A DNA stretch of 64,000 nucleotides. Source: Macrostomum hystrix. Taxonomy: Eukaryota > Platyhelminthes > Macrostomidae. The stretch is taken from the NCBI GenBank assembly GCA_950097015.1, contig CATNEN010000038.1:1978501-2042500 (forward strand), in the 5' to 3' direction. The notes under the pieces are model-generated. The model had not been told where the DNA came from. It saw only the letters and a list, made by a program, of their open reading frames with translations, and searched no databases. The position numbers and the translations under genes were made by a program. Of the stretch, positions 44,395 through 56,743 are shown one piece after another; position 1 is the stretch's first letter, and every line of letters begins with the position of its first letter.

Positions 44395-47300
44395 CAAGCT
44401 GCGTTATCAGTTGTGACTGTGTTGGTTCTAGTACCCACGAGTGCATCTCCGTTATCAGTTGTGACTGTGTTGGTTCTAGTACCCACAAGTGCTTCTCCGT
44501 TATCAGTTGTGACTGTGTTGGTTCTAGTACCCACAAGTGCTTCTCCGTTATCAGTTGTGACTGTGATGGTTCTAGTACCCACAAGTGCATCTCCGTTATC
44601 AGTTGTGACTGTGATGGTTCCAGTACCCACAAGTGCATCTCCGTTATCAGTTGTGACTGTGTTGGTTCCAGTACCCACAAGTGCATCTCCGTTATCAGTT
44701 GTGACTGTTGGTTCTAGTACCCACAAGTGCTTCTCCGTTATCAGTTGTGACTGTGTTGGTTCTAGTACCCACAAGTGCTTCTCCGTTATCAGTTGTGACT
44801 GTTGGTTCTAGTACCCACAAGTGCTTCTCCGTTATCAGTTGTGACTGTTGGTTCTAGTACCCACAAGTGCATCTCCGTTATCAGTTGTGACTGTGTTGGT
44901 TCTAGTACCCACAAGTGCATCTCCGTTATCAGTTGTGACTGTGTTGGTTCTAGTACCCACAAGTGCTTCTCCGTTATCAGTTGTGACTGTGTTGGTTCTA
45001 GTACCCACAAGTGCTTCTCCGTTATCAGTTGTGACTGTTGGTTCTAGTACCCACAAGTGCTTCTCCGTTATCAGTTGTGACTGTTGGTTCTAGTACCCAC
45101 AAGTGCATCTCCGTTATCAGTTGTGACTGTTGGTTCTAGTACCCACAAGTGCATCTCCGTTATCAGTTGTGACTGTGTTGGTTCCAGTACCAACAAGTGC
45201 TTCTCCGTTATCAGTTGTGACTGTGTTGGTTCTAGTACCCACAAGTGCTTCTCCGTTATCAGTTGTGACTGTTGGTTCCAGTACCAACAAGTGCATCTCC
45301 ATTATCAGTTGTGATTGTGATGGTTCCAGTACCCACAAGTGCATCTCCGTTATCAGTTGTGATTGTGATGGTTCTAGTACCCACAAGTGCATCTCCGTTA
45401 TCAGTTGTGACTGTGATGGTTCTAGTACCCACGAGTGCATCTCCGTTATCAGTTGTGACTGTGTTGGTTCTAGTACCCACAAGTGCATCTCCGTTATCAG
45501 TTGTGACTGTGATGGTTCTAGTACCCACGAGTGCATCTCCGTTATCAGTTGTGACTGTGATGGTTCTAGTACCCACGAGTGCATCTCCGTTATCAGTTGT
45601 GACTGTGATGGTTCTAGTACCCACAAGTGCATCTCCGTTATCAGTTGTGACTGTGTTGGTTCCAGTACCAACAAGTGCTTCTCCGTTATCAGTTGTGACT
45701 GTGTTGGTTCTAGTACCCACAAGTGCTTCTCCGTTATCAGTTGTGACTGTTGGTTCCAGTACCAACAAGTGCATCTCCGTTATCAGTTGTGACTGTGTTG
45801 GTTCCAGTACCCACAAGTGCATCTCCGTTATCAGTTGTGACTGTGTTGGTTCTAGTACCAACAAGTGCTTCTCCGTTATCAGTTGTGACTGTGTTGGTTC
45901 CAGTACCAACAAGTGCATCTCCGTTATCAGTTGTGACTGTGTTGGTTCCAGTACCCACAAGTGCTTCTCCGTTATCAGTTGTGACTGTGTTGGTTCTAGT
46001 ACCCACAAGTGCTTCTCCGTTATCAGTTGTGATTGTGATGGTTCTAGTACCCACGAGTGCATCTCCGTTATCAGTTGTGATTGTGTTGGTTCTAGTACCC
46101 ACGAGTGCTTCTCCGTTATCAGTTGTGACTGTGTTGGTTCCAGTACCCACAAGTGCTTCTCCGTTATCAGTTGTGACTGTGTTGGTTCCAGTACCCACGA
46201 GTGCATCTCCGTTATCAGTTGTGACTGTGATGGTTCCAGTACCCACGAGTGCATCTCCGTTATCAGTTGTGACTGTGATGGTTCTAGTACCCACGAGTGC
46301 ATCTCCGTTATCAGTTGTGACTGTGATGGTTCTAGTACCCACAAGTGCTTCTCCGTTATCAGTTGTGACTGTGATGGTTCTAGTACCCACAAGTGCATCT
46401 CCGTTATCAGTTGTGACTGTGATGGTTCCAGTACCCACGAGTGCATCTCCGTTATCAGTTGTGACTGTGATGGTTCCAGTACCCACGAGTGCATCTCCGT
46501 TATCAGTTGTGACTGTGATGGTTCTAGTACCCACGAGTGCATCTCCGTTATCAGTTGTGACTGTGATGGTTCTAGTACCCACAAGTGCATCTCCGTTATC
46601 AGTTGTGACTGTGATGGTTCTAGTACCCACGAGTGCATCTCCGTTATCAGTTGTGATTGTGATGGTTCTAGTACCCACGAGTGCATCTCCGTTATCAGTT
46701 GTGACTGTGATGGTTCTAGTACCCACGAGTGCATCTCCGTTATCAGTTGTGACTGTGATGGTTCTAGTACCCACGAGTGCATCTCCGTTATCAGTTGTGA
46801 CTGTGATGGTTCTAGTACCCACGAGTGCATCTCCGTTATCAGTTGTGACTGTGATGGTTCTAGTACCCACGAGTGCATCTCCGTTATCAGTTGTGACTGT
46901 GATGGTTCTAGTACCCACGAGTGCATCTCCGTTATCAGTTGTGACTGTGATGGTTCTAGTACCCACGAGTGCATCTCCGTTATCAGTTGTGACTGTGATG
47001 GTTCTAGTACCCACGAGTGCATCTCCGTTATCAGTTGTGACTGTTGGTTCTAGTACCCACGAGTGCATCTCCGTTATCAGTTGTGATTGTGATGGTTCCA
47101 GTACCCACGAGTGCATCTCCGTTATCAGTTGTGACTGTGATGGTTCTAGTACCCACAAGTGCATCTCCGTTATCAGTTGTGACTGTGTTGGTTCCAGTAC
47201 CCACAAGTGCATCTCCGTTATCAGTTGTGATTGTGATGGTTCTAGTACCCACGAGTGCATCTCCGTTATCAGTTGTGACTGTGATGGTTCTAGTACCCAC

Positions 47301-48990
47301 AAGTGCATCTCCGTTATCAGTTGTGATTGTGATGGTTCTAGTACCCACGAGTGCATCTCCGTTATCAGTTGTGATTGTGTTGGTTCTAGTACCCACGAGT
47401 GCATCTCCGTTATCAGTTGTGACTGTGATGGTTCTAGCACCCACGAGTGCATCTCCGTTATCAGTTGTGACTGTGTTGGTTCCAGTACCAACAAGTGCAT
47501 CTCCGTTATCAGTTGTGATTGTGATGGTTCTAGTACCCACAAGTGCATCTCCGTTATCAGTTGTGATTGTGATGGTTCCAGTACCCACAAGTGCTTCTCC
47601 GTTATCAGTTGTGATTGTGATGGTTCTAGTACCCACGAGTGCATCTCCGTTATCAGTTGTGACTGTGATGGTTCTAGTACCCACGAGTGCATCTCCGTTA
47701 TCAGTTGTGACTGTGTTGGTTCCAGTACCAACAAGTGCATCTCCGTTATCAGTTGTGATTGTGATGGTTCTAGTACCCACAAGTGCATCTCCGTTATCAG
47801 TTGTGACTGTGTTGGTTCTAGTACCCACGAGTGCATCTCCGTTATCAGTTGTGACTGTGATGGTTCTAGTACCCACGAGTGCATCTCCGTTATCAGTTGT
47901 GACTGTGTTGGTTCTAGTACCCACAAGTGCATCTCCGTTATCAGTTGTGATTGTGATGGTTCCAGTACCCACAAGTGCTTCTCCGTTATCAGTTGTGATT
48001 GTGATGGTTCTAGTACCCACAAGTGCATCTCCGTTATCAGTTGTGACTGTGTTGGTTCTAGTACCCACAAGTGCTTCTCCGTTATCAGTTGTGATTGTGA
48101 TGGTTCCAGTACCCACAAGTGCTTCTCCGTTATCAGTTGTGATTGTGTTGGTTCTAGTACCCACAAGTGCTTCTCCGTTATCAGTTGTGATTGTGATGGT
48201 TCCAGTACCCACAAGTGCTTCTCCGTTATCAGTTGTGATTGTGATGGTTCCAGTACCCACAAGTGCATCTCCGTTATCAGTTGTGACTGTGATGGTTCTA
48301 GTACCCACAAGTGCATCTCCGTTATCAGTTGTGATTGTGATGGTTCTAGTACCCACAAGTGCATCTCCGTTATCAGTTGTGACTGTGATGGTTCTAGTAC
48401 CCACGAGTGCATCTCCGTTATCAGTTGTGACTGTGTTGGTTCTAGTACCCACAAGTGCATCTCCGTTATCAGTTGTGACTGTGATGGTTCTAGTACCCAC
48501 GAGTGCATCTCCGTTATCAGTTGTGACTGTGATGGTTCTAGTACCCACGAGTGCATCTCCGTTATCAGTTGTGACTGTGATGGTTCTAGTACCCACAAGT
48601 GCATCTCCGTTATCAGTTGTGACTGTGATGGTTCTAGTACCCACGAGTGCATCTCCGTTATCAGTTGTGACTGTGATGGTTCTAGTACCCACGAGTGCAT
48701 CTCCGTTATCAGTTGTGACTGTGATGGTTCTAGTACCCACAAGTGCATCTCCGTTATCAGTTGTGACTGTGATGGTTCTAGTACCCACGAGTGCATCTCC
48801 GTTATCAGTTGTGATTGTGATGGTTCCAGTACCCACAAGTGCATCTCCGTTATCAGTTGTGACTGTGATGGTTCTAGTACCCACGAGTGCATCTCCGTTA
48901 TCAGTTGTGATTGTGTTGGTTCCAGTACCAACAAGTGCATCTCCGTTATCAGTTGTGATTGTGATGGTTCCAGTACCAACAAGTCCCATT
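44395..48990. repeat. 48-bp satellite, about 4.6 kb, open in several frames
   Basis: About 95 copies of a 48-bp unit containing TCTCCGTTATCAGTTGTGAC and GGTTCTAGTACCCACAAGTG. A minority are 46 bp (GACTGTTGG instead of GACTGTGTTGG). Only about six positions vary, each between two bases. Because 48 is divisible by three and the unit lacks stops in several frames, frames of up to 1,097 codons appear on both strands, with breaks where 46-bp units occur. Opposite-strand and multi-frame openness, no splice-linked neighbours and no start context argue for satellite DNA rather than a gene. Confidence 0.97.
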
Positions 48991-49484
48991 CTCACTGGTT
49001 CTCATTCTCACAGTCACGGGTTCCAGCACCACATCAGGCTTAACGGCTTGTGGTCCTGTTGAGTTAGCCAGTGAGTTGGCCAGCCATAAATCGTGCCTCA
49101 TAAAAATTCGGTAACTTTAAGGCAGTCGCTGTTCATTCAGAAATCGAGAAGTCGTTCACTGCAGTAACTGTATAGTTTATGCTTTACGGAGGGAGCTCTG
49201 GCAAACTGAAATATATTGGTACGTTTGTCTGTACATGAATAGGCTAGAAAGCCCATGGGATATGCTTCGGGTTAAAAATTGGATAGGTTGAGTTTGGCGG
49301 ACCAAGAATGAGAGGCCGCCAGGCTACAGAATCTGTTAGTATTGGTCCTTCACTTTTGCGAGTGGATCGTCATTCAATCAACGAGTCGGTGGTAGATGCC
49401 TGAGTCATAGAAAACTTCGTTAACTTATCCTGGGTCGTATGAAGAATCGCAGCGAGAAAAAAAGCTGAATCTGTATCTAGACTC
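48991..49484. other. Unique non-coding spacer
   Basis: No supportable feature. Confidence 0.4.
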
Positions 49485-49960
49485 GAAGCTACAAGCAGAG
49501 TTTGTAGCGGGAATCGCAGCGAGAATCGTAGCTGGATCTATGTTTGGAATTTAAGCAAGAATTATAGCAAGATCTGTACCTGCAATCGCACTAAGAATCG
49601 TAGCAGACTCTGTGTTTAGAATCGCAGCAAGAATCGCAGCAAGAATCGTAGCAAGAATCGCAGCAAGAATCGTAGCAAGAATCGCATCAAGAATCGTAGC
49701 AAGAATCGCAGCAAGAATCGCAGCAAGAATCGTTGCAAGAATCGCAGCAACAATCGTAGCAAGAATCGTAGCAAGAATCGCAGCAAGAATCGTAGCAAGA
49801 ATCGCAGCAAGAATCGCAGCAAGAATCGTTGCAAGAATCGCAGCAACAATCGTAGCAAGAATCGTAGCAAGAATCGCAGCAAGAATCGTAGCAAGAATCG
49901 CAGCAAGAATCGCAGCAAGAATCGCAGCAATAATCGCAGCAAGAATCGCAGCGGAGATGT
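49485..49960. repeat. 12-bp array (24-bp alternation)
   Basis: AGAATCGCAGCA alternating with AGAATCGTAGCA, regular from about 49610 and degenerate before. A block of about 120 bp is duplicated, seen from the rare GTTGCAAGAATCGCAGCAAC at about 49732 and 49828. Frames through it (repeating RFLL or ARIA) are artefacts. Confidence 0.95.
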
Positions 49961-50374
49961 AAAAAAGCGCAGAATGTGCTTAGCCATGCAGTCGACCAGA
50001 ACTAATTACGCAGAGAGCATATTTCTACCTGGTATTCAGTTTGCCCTGTGGGCCATCGGACTGCAATAAACCGGACCCAAAGCGGCCAGACTGACAGAGT
50101 CATGGGGAAGCCCCGGTCGTAACTATAATGAGAGTTCCAATGGGGAATCGTAGGCGAGTTCAAATGCAGTCATGGGAACACACTAATACAATATTAGGAA
50201 AAGTGAGGTCAGCCAAGCAGGCGGCAGCTGCAGAGAGGAAAGCAATCAACTTTTAGTTGGGGAGCCGGGCACGGTTCAGAATGAGGTCGAGATGACGGTA
50301 GCCGATGATACAAAATCACAGACATAACTCGACTATTCAGCGAGAAAACTTAATTCGAATCTCTATGTAAGGGT
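49961..50374. other. Unique non-coding spacer
   Basis: No gene seen. Confidence 0.4.
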
Positions 50375-51290
50375 TCTTTATTACTGAGTGGTGTCTTTGT
50401 TACTGAGGTGGTGTCTTTATTACTGAGGTGGTGTCTTTATTACTGAGGTGGTGTCTTTATTACTGAGGTGGTGTCTTTATTACTGAGGTGGTGTCTTTAT
50501 TACTGAGGTGGTGTCTTTATTACTGAGGTGGTGTCTTTATTACTGAGGTGGTGTCTTTATTACTGAGGTGGTGTCTTTATTACTGAGGTAGGTGGTGTCT
50601 TTGTAACTGAGGTGGTATCTTTATTACTGAGGTGGTGTCTTTGTTACTGAGGTGGTGTCTTTATTACTGAGGTGGTGTCTTTATTACTGAGGTAGGTGCT
50701 GTCTTTGTAACTGAGGTGGTATCTTTATTACTGAGGTGGTGTCTTTGTTACTGAGGTGGTGTCTTTATTACTGAGGTGGTGTCTTTATTACTGAGGTAGG
50801 TGCTGTCTTTGTAACTGAGGTGGTATCTTTATTACTGAGGTGGTGTCTTTGTTACTGACGTGGTGTCTTTATTACTGAGATTGTGTCTTTATTACTGAGA
50901 TGGTGTCTTTATTACTGAGGTGGTGTCTTTGTTACTGAGGTGGTGTCTTTGTTACTGAGGTGGTGTCTTTGTTACTGAGGTGGTGTCTTTATTACTGATG
51001 TGGTGCCTTTATTACTGAGGTGGTGTCTTTGTTACTGAGGTTGTATCTTTATTACTGAGGTGGTGTCTTTGTTACTGAGGTGGTGTCTTTATTACTGAGG
51101 TGGTGTCTTTATTACTGAGGTGGTGTCTTTATTACTGAGGTGGTGTCTTTGTTACTGAGGTGGTGTCTTTATTACTGAGGTAGGTGGTGTCTTTGTAACT
51201 GAGGTGGTATCTTTATTACTGAGGTGGTGTCTTTGTTACTGAGGTGGTGTCTTTATTACTGAGTTGGTGTCTTTGTTACTGACGTGGTGT
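50375..51290. repeat. 20-bp satellite
   Basis: About 45 units of GAGGTGGTGTCTTTATTACT with TTATTACT/TTGTTACT variants. A longer period is marked by GAGGTAGGTGCTGTCTTTGT inserts at about 50695 and 50795. Confidence 0.95.
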
Positions 51291-51492
51291 CCTGATATCT
51301 GAGGTGGGTGTCCTTTATATCTTGGGTGGGTGTCCTGATTTCTGAGGTGGGTGTCCTGATATCTGAGGTGGGTGTCCTGATATCTGAGGTGGGTGTCCTG
51401 ATATCTGAGGTGGGTGTTTTTATATCTGAGGCGGGTGTCCCTCCTGATATCTGAGGTGGGTGTCCTGATATCTGAGGTTGGTGTCCTACCTC
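51291..51492. repeat. 20-21-bp repeat related to preceding array
   Basis: Units of CTGATATCTGAGGTGGGTGT plus C directly follow the 20-bp array and share TGAGGTGG-GTGTC, so they look like a diverged continuation of it. Confidence 0.9.
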
Positions 51493-51987
51493 ATTCTCGA
51501 AACGCACAAAAAACACGGCCTGAGTGTCCGTGAATTCGCAGGATGGACAAAAGCTGAATTAATAAGGTAATGAACTCAACGAGCTGCTTAGCTTAGAGAG
51601 AAAACTTTCCAAAAATAGAGTATTGAGTTTCATTGTCTAATTTTTGCTTGTCCTATTATTTTTTAAACAATGCCGAACTATTTTTAGTGTCAGGAACATT
51701 TACACCGAGAGCGGGGGGTAATTTTGAGCTGCCTCGCCGGTAGCTGGGGGTGGTTATTAGGCAATACAGGTGAGGCAAACAAGCTGCGTGGTGCAGCCAG
51801 TCAAGATTGCCAATTTATCGAATGCCGTTCGCATTGTTCGCAGCACAATGAGCCAACCCGACTGAGTCGGATGCGGGCATCAACCAGGCGAAATCTCCAA
51901 TTCTGGTCTGAAAAATAAGCACCGAACGTAGAAAACTAGCAATGGAACTTTTTCATTAGCGATCGATATTGGTTCTTATGTTCCCTA
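51493..51987. other. Unique spacer before GATA tract
   Basis: No supportable gene. Confidence 0.4.
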
Positions 51988-52612
<625 letters not shown>

Positions 52613-54232
52613 GGCATGATTAACAAGTTCATTTGTTGCTGACAGACGCGGGCCGACTGTCAACCTGAGCGAGAAAGCTGGTTGGGAATATTTTAGCTTT
52701 TGCTGCTTTATGAATCAGAGAACAGAACTCAGTTGCAGGTGAATAAAGATTGCAATTTTTCAAAGGGTAGCGCAGCTGGATAGAGGACCAAAGTTTTGGG
52801 GAACGGAAAACCCTCGCTGTATGAATATGAAAGGAAAAACAACACGGAAAACTGTTTGGAAACTTCCCTTTCACTCTCTTCTCCTTCCCTTTCCCGCCAG
52901 TCTGTCTCTCTAGCCGCTGTTTCGACAAGTTTAGCCCTCGACCAAGGCCCTCCGACTCATCGATCGCAGCGCGGTTAGGTCGATGCCTCGCTGAGTAGGA
53001 TGAAACTGGCGCCCCCTGTGTGAGACCCTATACTCATCGACTCGCGCCTCCCGGTGACAGCGGGGATCGACTGTCTGCTCGGATCTCGGCAATGAAAACT
53101 CAGCCTACATAGGGATTATAATAACTGGTGGGGGAGCTACACTTGGCACATGCCAAACACCAGCTCCCATTGGCCGTTAATACTCGTACAGAAATGAAGC
53201 CTTAAAAAATAAACTACAGAGATGCAGAGTTCATTGCACGTCAGTCTAAACTGTTAAGTGCCACAGCCTGCCACCATATAGTCCGTATGCTCTAGCGCAT
53301 TTAGCCAAAGCCATGAAGCCAAAGTCCAAGGGGAGCGGCTGTTCAATGGGCTAAGGGAGAGTTCCTGCTATGAGGCAGGGTGCGAGTGAGTGTTGGGATA
53401 AATTTAGTTCATGGCTTTGTACACCAGAGTCAACTAAACCAAACGGGTGGAGAGCAGCCGTGACGAGCAATGGACGGACCAGACCCCTCGGCTCTTGTCA
53501 ATAAATTGACTGAGGGGGTATCGGCTTCAGACCGCGCACCCACGGCCAATGCTGAGCTTCTCTTACTCGCAACCTCACCGTTCTCTGCCTCTCCCCGCCC
53601 CACCCCTGCCCCAGTCCCAGCAAACCCTCCCCAACACTCCATAAGGGCGCGGCAGTAATCCCAGAAATGAAAAAAAGTTAAAGGCATCCCAGAAGCGGCA
53701 GGAATTAATGTTCAGCCTGGCCGACCGCTGCTGCCACTGCATTGGTCCGCTCTGGGCATTGGCGCACCTTGGCTTCCGCGGCTGTTACCGTGCCAGCAAC
53801 CCCGCAGCAACTGCCTGCAGCGCAAATTGGTCCTCCAGCCGGACCTGACACGCTTAACACCGTCCATTTGGCCCGTCGCAAATAGCCTTGGCTAGCAGTT
53901 GAAGGCACTATAGGACTATAGGAGCTAGGCAAAAAGTCTTTCAGGTCTTAAAATACCTTGCAAGCATCTAAAAATATCACCCAAGCGTTTTGCAATCTCC
54001 GCATTTGGAAGAGAGACCGCAAAATACATTGAGTTTGAAGCGATACGGTCGCAAGAGAAATGTTCAGGCCACCTGCTCAACGACTGCGACTGAAAGTTGC
54101 CGACAAGGCCTGAGCAAAGCTCAAAACCTTCTTTAGCATCCCTACATAATTCTACACTTCGCCGACCTTCAGTAAAAGAAGCCACTTCTGCTTTTTAAAA
54201 GAATCTCAAGGTCGTCAAACCTTTCGCTTGAA
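52613..54232. other. Upstream flank of the innexin gene
   Basis: Mixed-composition sequence with several opposite-strand frames under 100 codons and no family match. Probably 5' flank or UTR of innexin. I cannot place the promoter. Confidence 0.4.
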
Positions 54233-56693
54233 ATGGACGCCGGATTTGTTCTCAAACTAGGCCGGATATTTAAAACCCCATACGGCGGTCACGGAGTCGA
54301 CTTCATTGACCAGCTCAATTATCAGTTCACTGGAGGCATCATGATCATCTTCATTGGCATCATCGGCCTGCGACAGTATGTCGGTATGTGACCTAGCCAT
54401 GTGACACTTCTTATCTTTGCCACACCTGTGCCAATATGTCGGTAGGTGACCTAGCCATGTGACCCTTCTTATCTTTGCCACACCTGTGCCAATATGTCGG
54501 TAGGTGACCTAGCCATGTGACCCTTCTTATCTTTGCCACACCTGTGCCAATATGTCGGTAGGTGACCTAGCCATGTGACCCTTCTTATCTTTGCCACACC
54601 TGTGCCAATGTCGGTATGTGACCTAGCCATGTGACACTTCTTATCTTTGCCACACCTGTGCCAATATGTCGGTAGGTGACCTAGCCATGTGACCCTTCTT
54701 ATCTTTGCCACACCTGTGCCAATATGTCGGTAGGTGACCTAGCCATGTGACCCTTCTTATCTTTGCCACACCTGTGCCAATATGTCGGTAGGTGACCTAG
54801 CCATGTGACCCTTCTTATCTTTGCCACACCTGTGCGAGTGTCTCGTGAAATGACCCAATGAATTGACCCTTCTCTGCCTTCTATTACTATACTATAGAAG
54901 CTTCACGCCAGTAAATTTTATAGCGCAGAGGGTTACGCGAAGAAAATATTTATGGCTTGAGGTCGCCAACGTGTGACTCAGTGGCAAGTCTGTCTGCTCA
55001 CAGCTGCGGAACGTTTAACAGACAGCTGCAGAATATTCAACTGCTGAAGAATGCAGTACTCAAGATCTTCACTATAAGTATTAGGCACTATAGCTGTTTA
55101 AAAAATGCAATGTCTTAAAAATACTTAGTGCTTTTGATGGTAGAAAAAAACTTGAATTTACATTCAGTTAAAGCCTAAGATATTGTAGTGTGCTTCTACG
55201 CGTCAGTTCTTCTCGATAAGAATATTAACTATGGGTGACGATGAGGTGTGTCGATGATTTCTGTGAAACTCAGGATGACAGCAACAGTGACACTCAGGAT
55301 GACAGCAACAGTGACACTCAGGATGACAGCAACAGTGGCACTCAGGATGACAGCAACAGTGACACTCAGGATAACAGCAACAGTGACACTCAGGATGACA
55401 GCAGCAGTGACACTCAGGATAACAGCAACAGTGACACTCAGGATGACAGCAACAGTGACACTCAGGATGACAGCGACAGTGACACTCAGGATGACAGCGA
55501 CAGTGACACTCAGGATGACAGCGACAGTGACACTCAGGATGACAGGAACAGTGACACTCAGGATGACAGCAACAGTGACACTCAGGAGGACAGCAACAGT
55601 GACACTCAGGATGACAGCAACAGTGACACTCAGGATGACAGCGACAGTGACACTCAGGATGACAGCGACAGTGACACTCAGGATGACAGGAACAGTGACA
55701 CTCAGGATGACAGCAACAGTGACACTCAGGATGACAGCAACAGTGACACTCAGGATGACAGCAACAATGACACTCAGGATAACAGCAACAGTGACACTCA
55801 GGATGACAGCAACAGTGACACTCAGGATGACAGCGTCAGTGTGGTGTTATGATGGTGATGGTGCTCTCTGATGCGTCAATGATATCGAAAGTGCCGCTGA
55901 CTAAGTCATTGCAGTGAACTGCTGCGGAGAGAGGCGCAATTGGATTTGAAGTTCTGCTTGGGCAAAGCTAGGAGGGCTTTGCTTTGCTTGCTCCCGAGAG
56001 ACCAACTGGTCTCTTCTTCCCTCTTCCGACTGGGTCCTTTAAGAGCGCGCGGTGAGGAAGGAATGTTTATTTATGCCACTCCTGGGACAATATATCGAAC
56101 CGTTGGCCATCTCCGCCAGGCTAAAAATGTTTGTTGCTAAGGTCTGTCGCCTCCTCGCCCCCCATCCGAGTCCCCCCTAACCCTCGCGTCCGTGGGTATC
56201 GCATGAGGCTCTTGGACTGAAAACTCGAAGGTCGCACAAACTGACGACCGGACCGAATTGTCGGCGGCTACTCCGCGGCTTCGATTTTCTCCCACCAGTA
56301 GTTTCGAAAAAATTCTCTTTGCGCGCCTGAAAACTCATGGGACCCGCTCTGGGTGGGAGAAATGCAGCGACGAAAATTGCTACACAAAATTGGCAGGCTT
56401 TCGGAGACATTAAAAAAAGAATTCGAACAGCACTTGCGGCCCAGTCCGGGGCATGTCGGCTGGGGCACTTTTGTTCGAGAGCAGCTAATAATTGAGGCCG
56501 GGGTAGCGCGGGTCGCTTCAATTGACAAATGACATCTGTTGCGAGAGAATGCAGGCCAATTGGCAGTAATGAGATCCCGGAAACTGGGATGGGCATGGGA
56601 AGGGAAGTGACATTTTCGAACCGTGTTTAACAATCCCCTTCCCATTGCTAATCTGCCGGCCCCTCCTATTTCCTCATTCTCCTCTATCCTCTA

Positions 56694-56743
<50 letters not shown>

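Noticed and set aside
33475-48990. CRISPR array or prokaryotic repeat-spacer locus
   Set aside because: Units are directly adjacent with no unique spacers, and the surroundings are spliced animal genes.
45272-49062. Frames of 587-1,097 codons on both strands as giant repeat proteins
   Set aside because: They are produced by a stop-free 48-bp satellite unit. They are open on both strands and in more than one frame, shift at 46-bp units, and lack splice partners and start context.
55235-55871. Ser/Asp/Thr-rich 205-codon frame (DDSNSDTQ repeats) as a secreted acidic protein
   Set aside because: It lies within innexin intron 1 on the same strand. A second overlapping frame is equally open, it has no signal peptide, and the 24-bp unit explains the openness.
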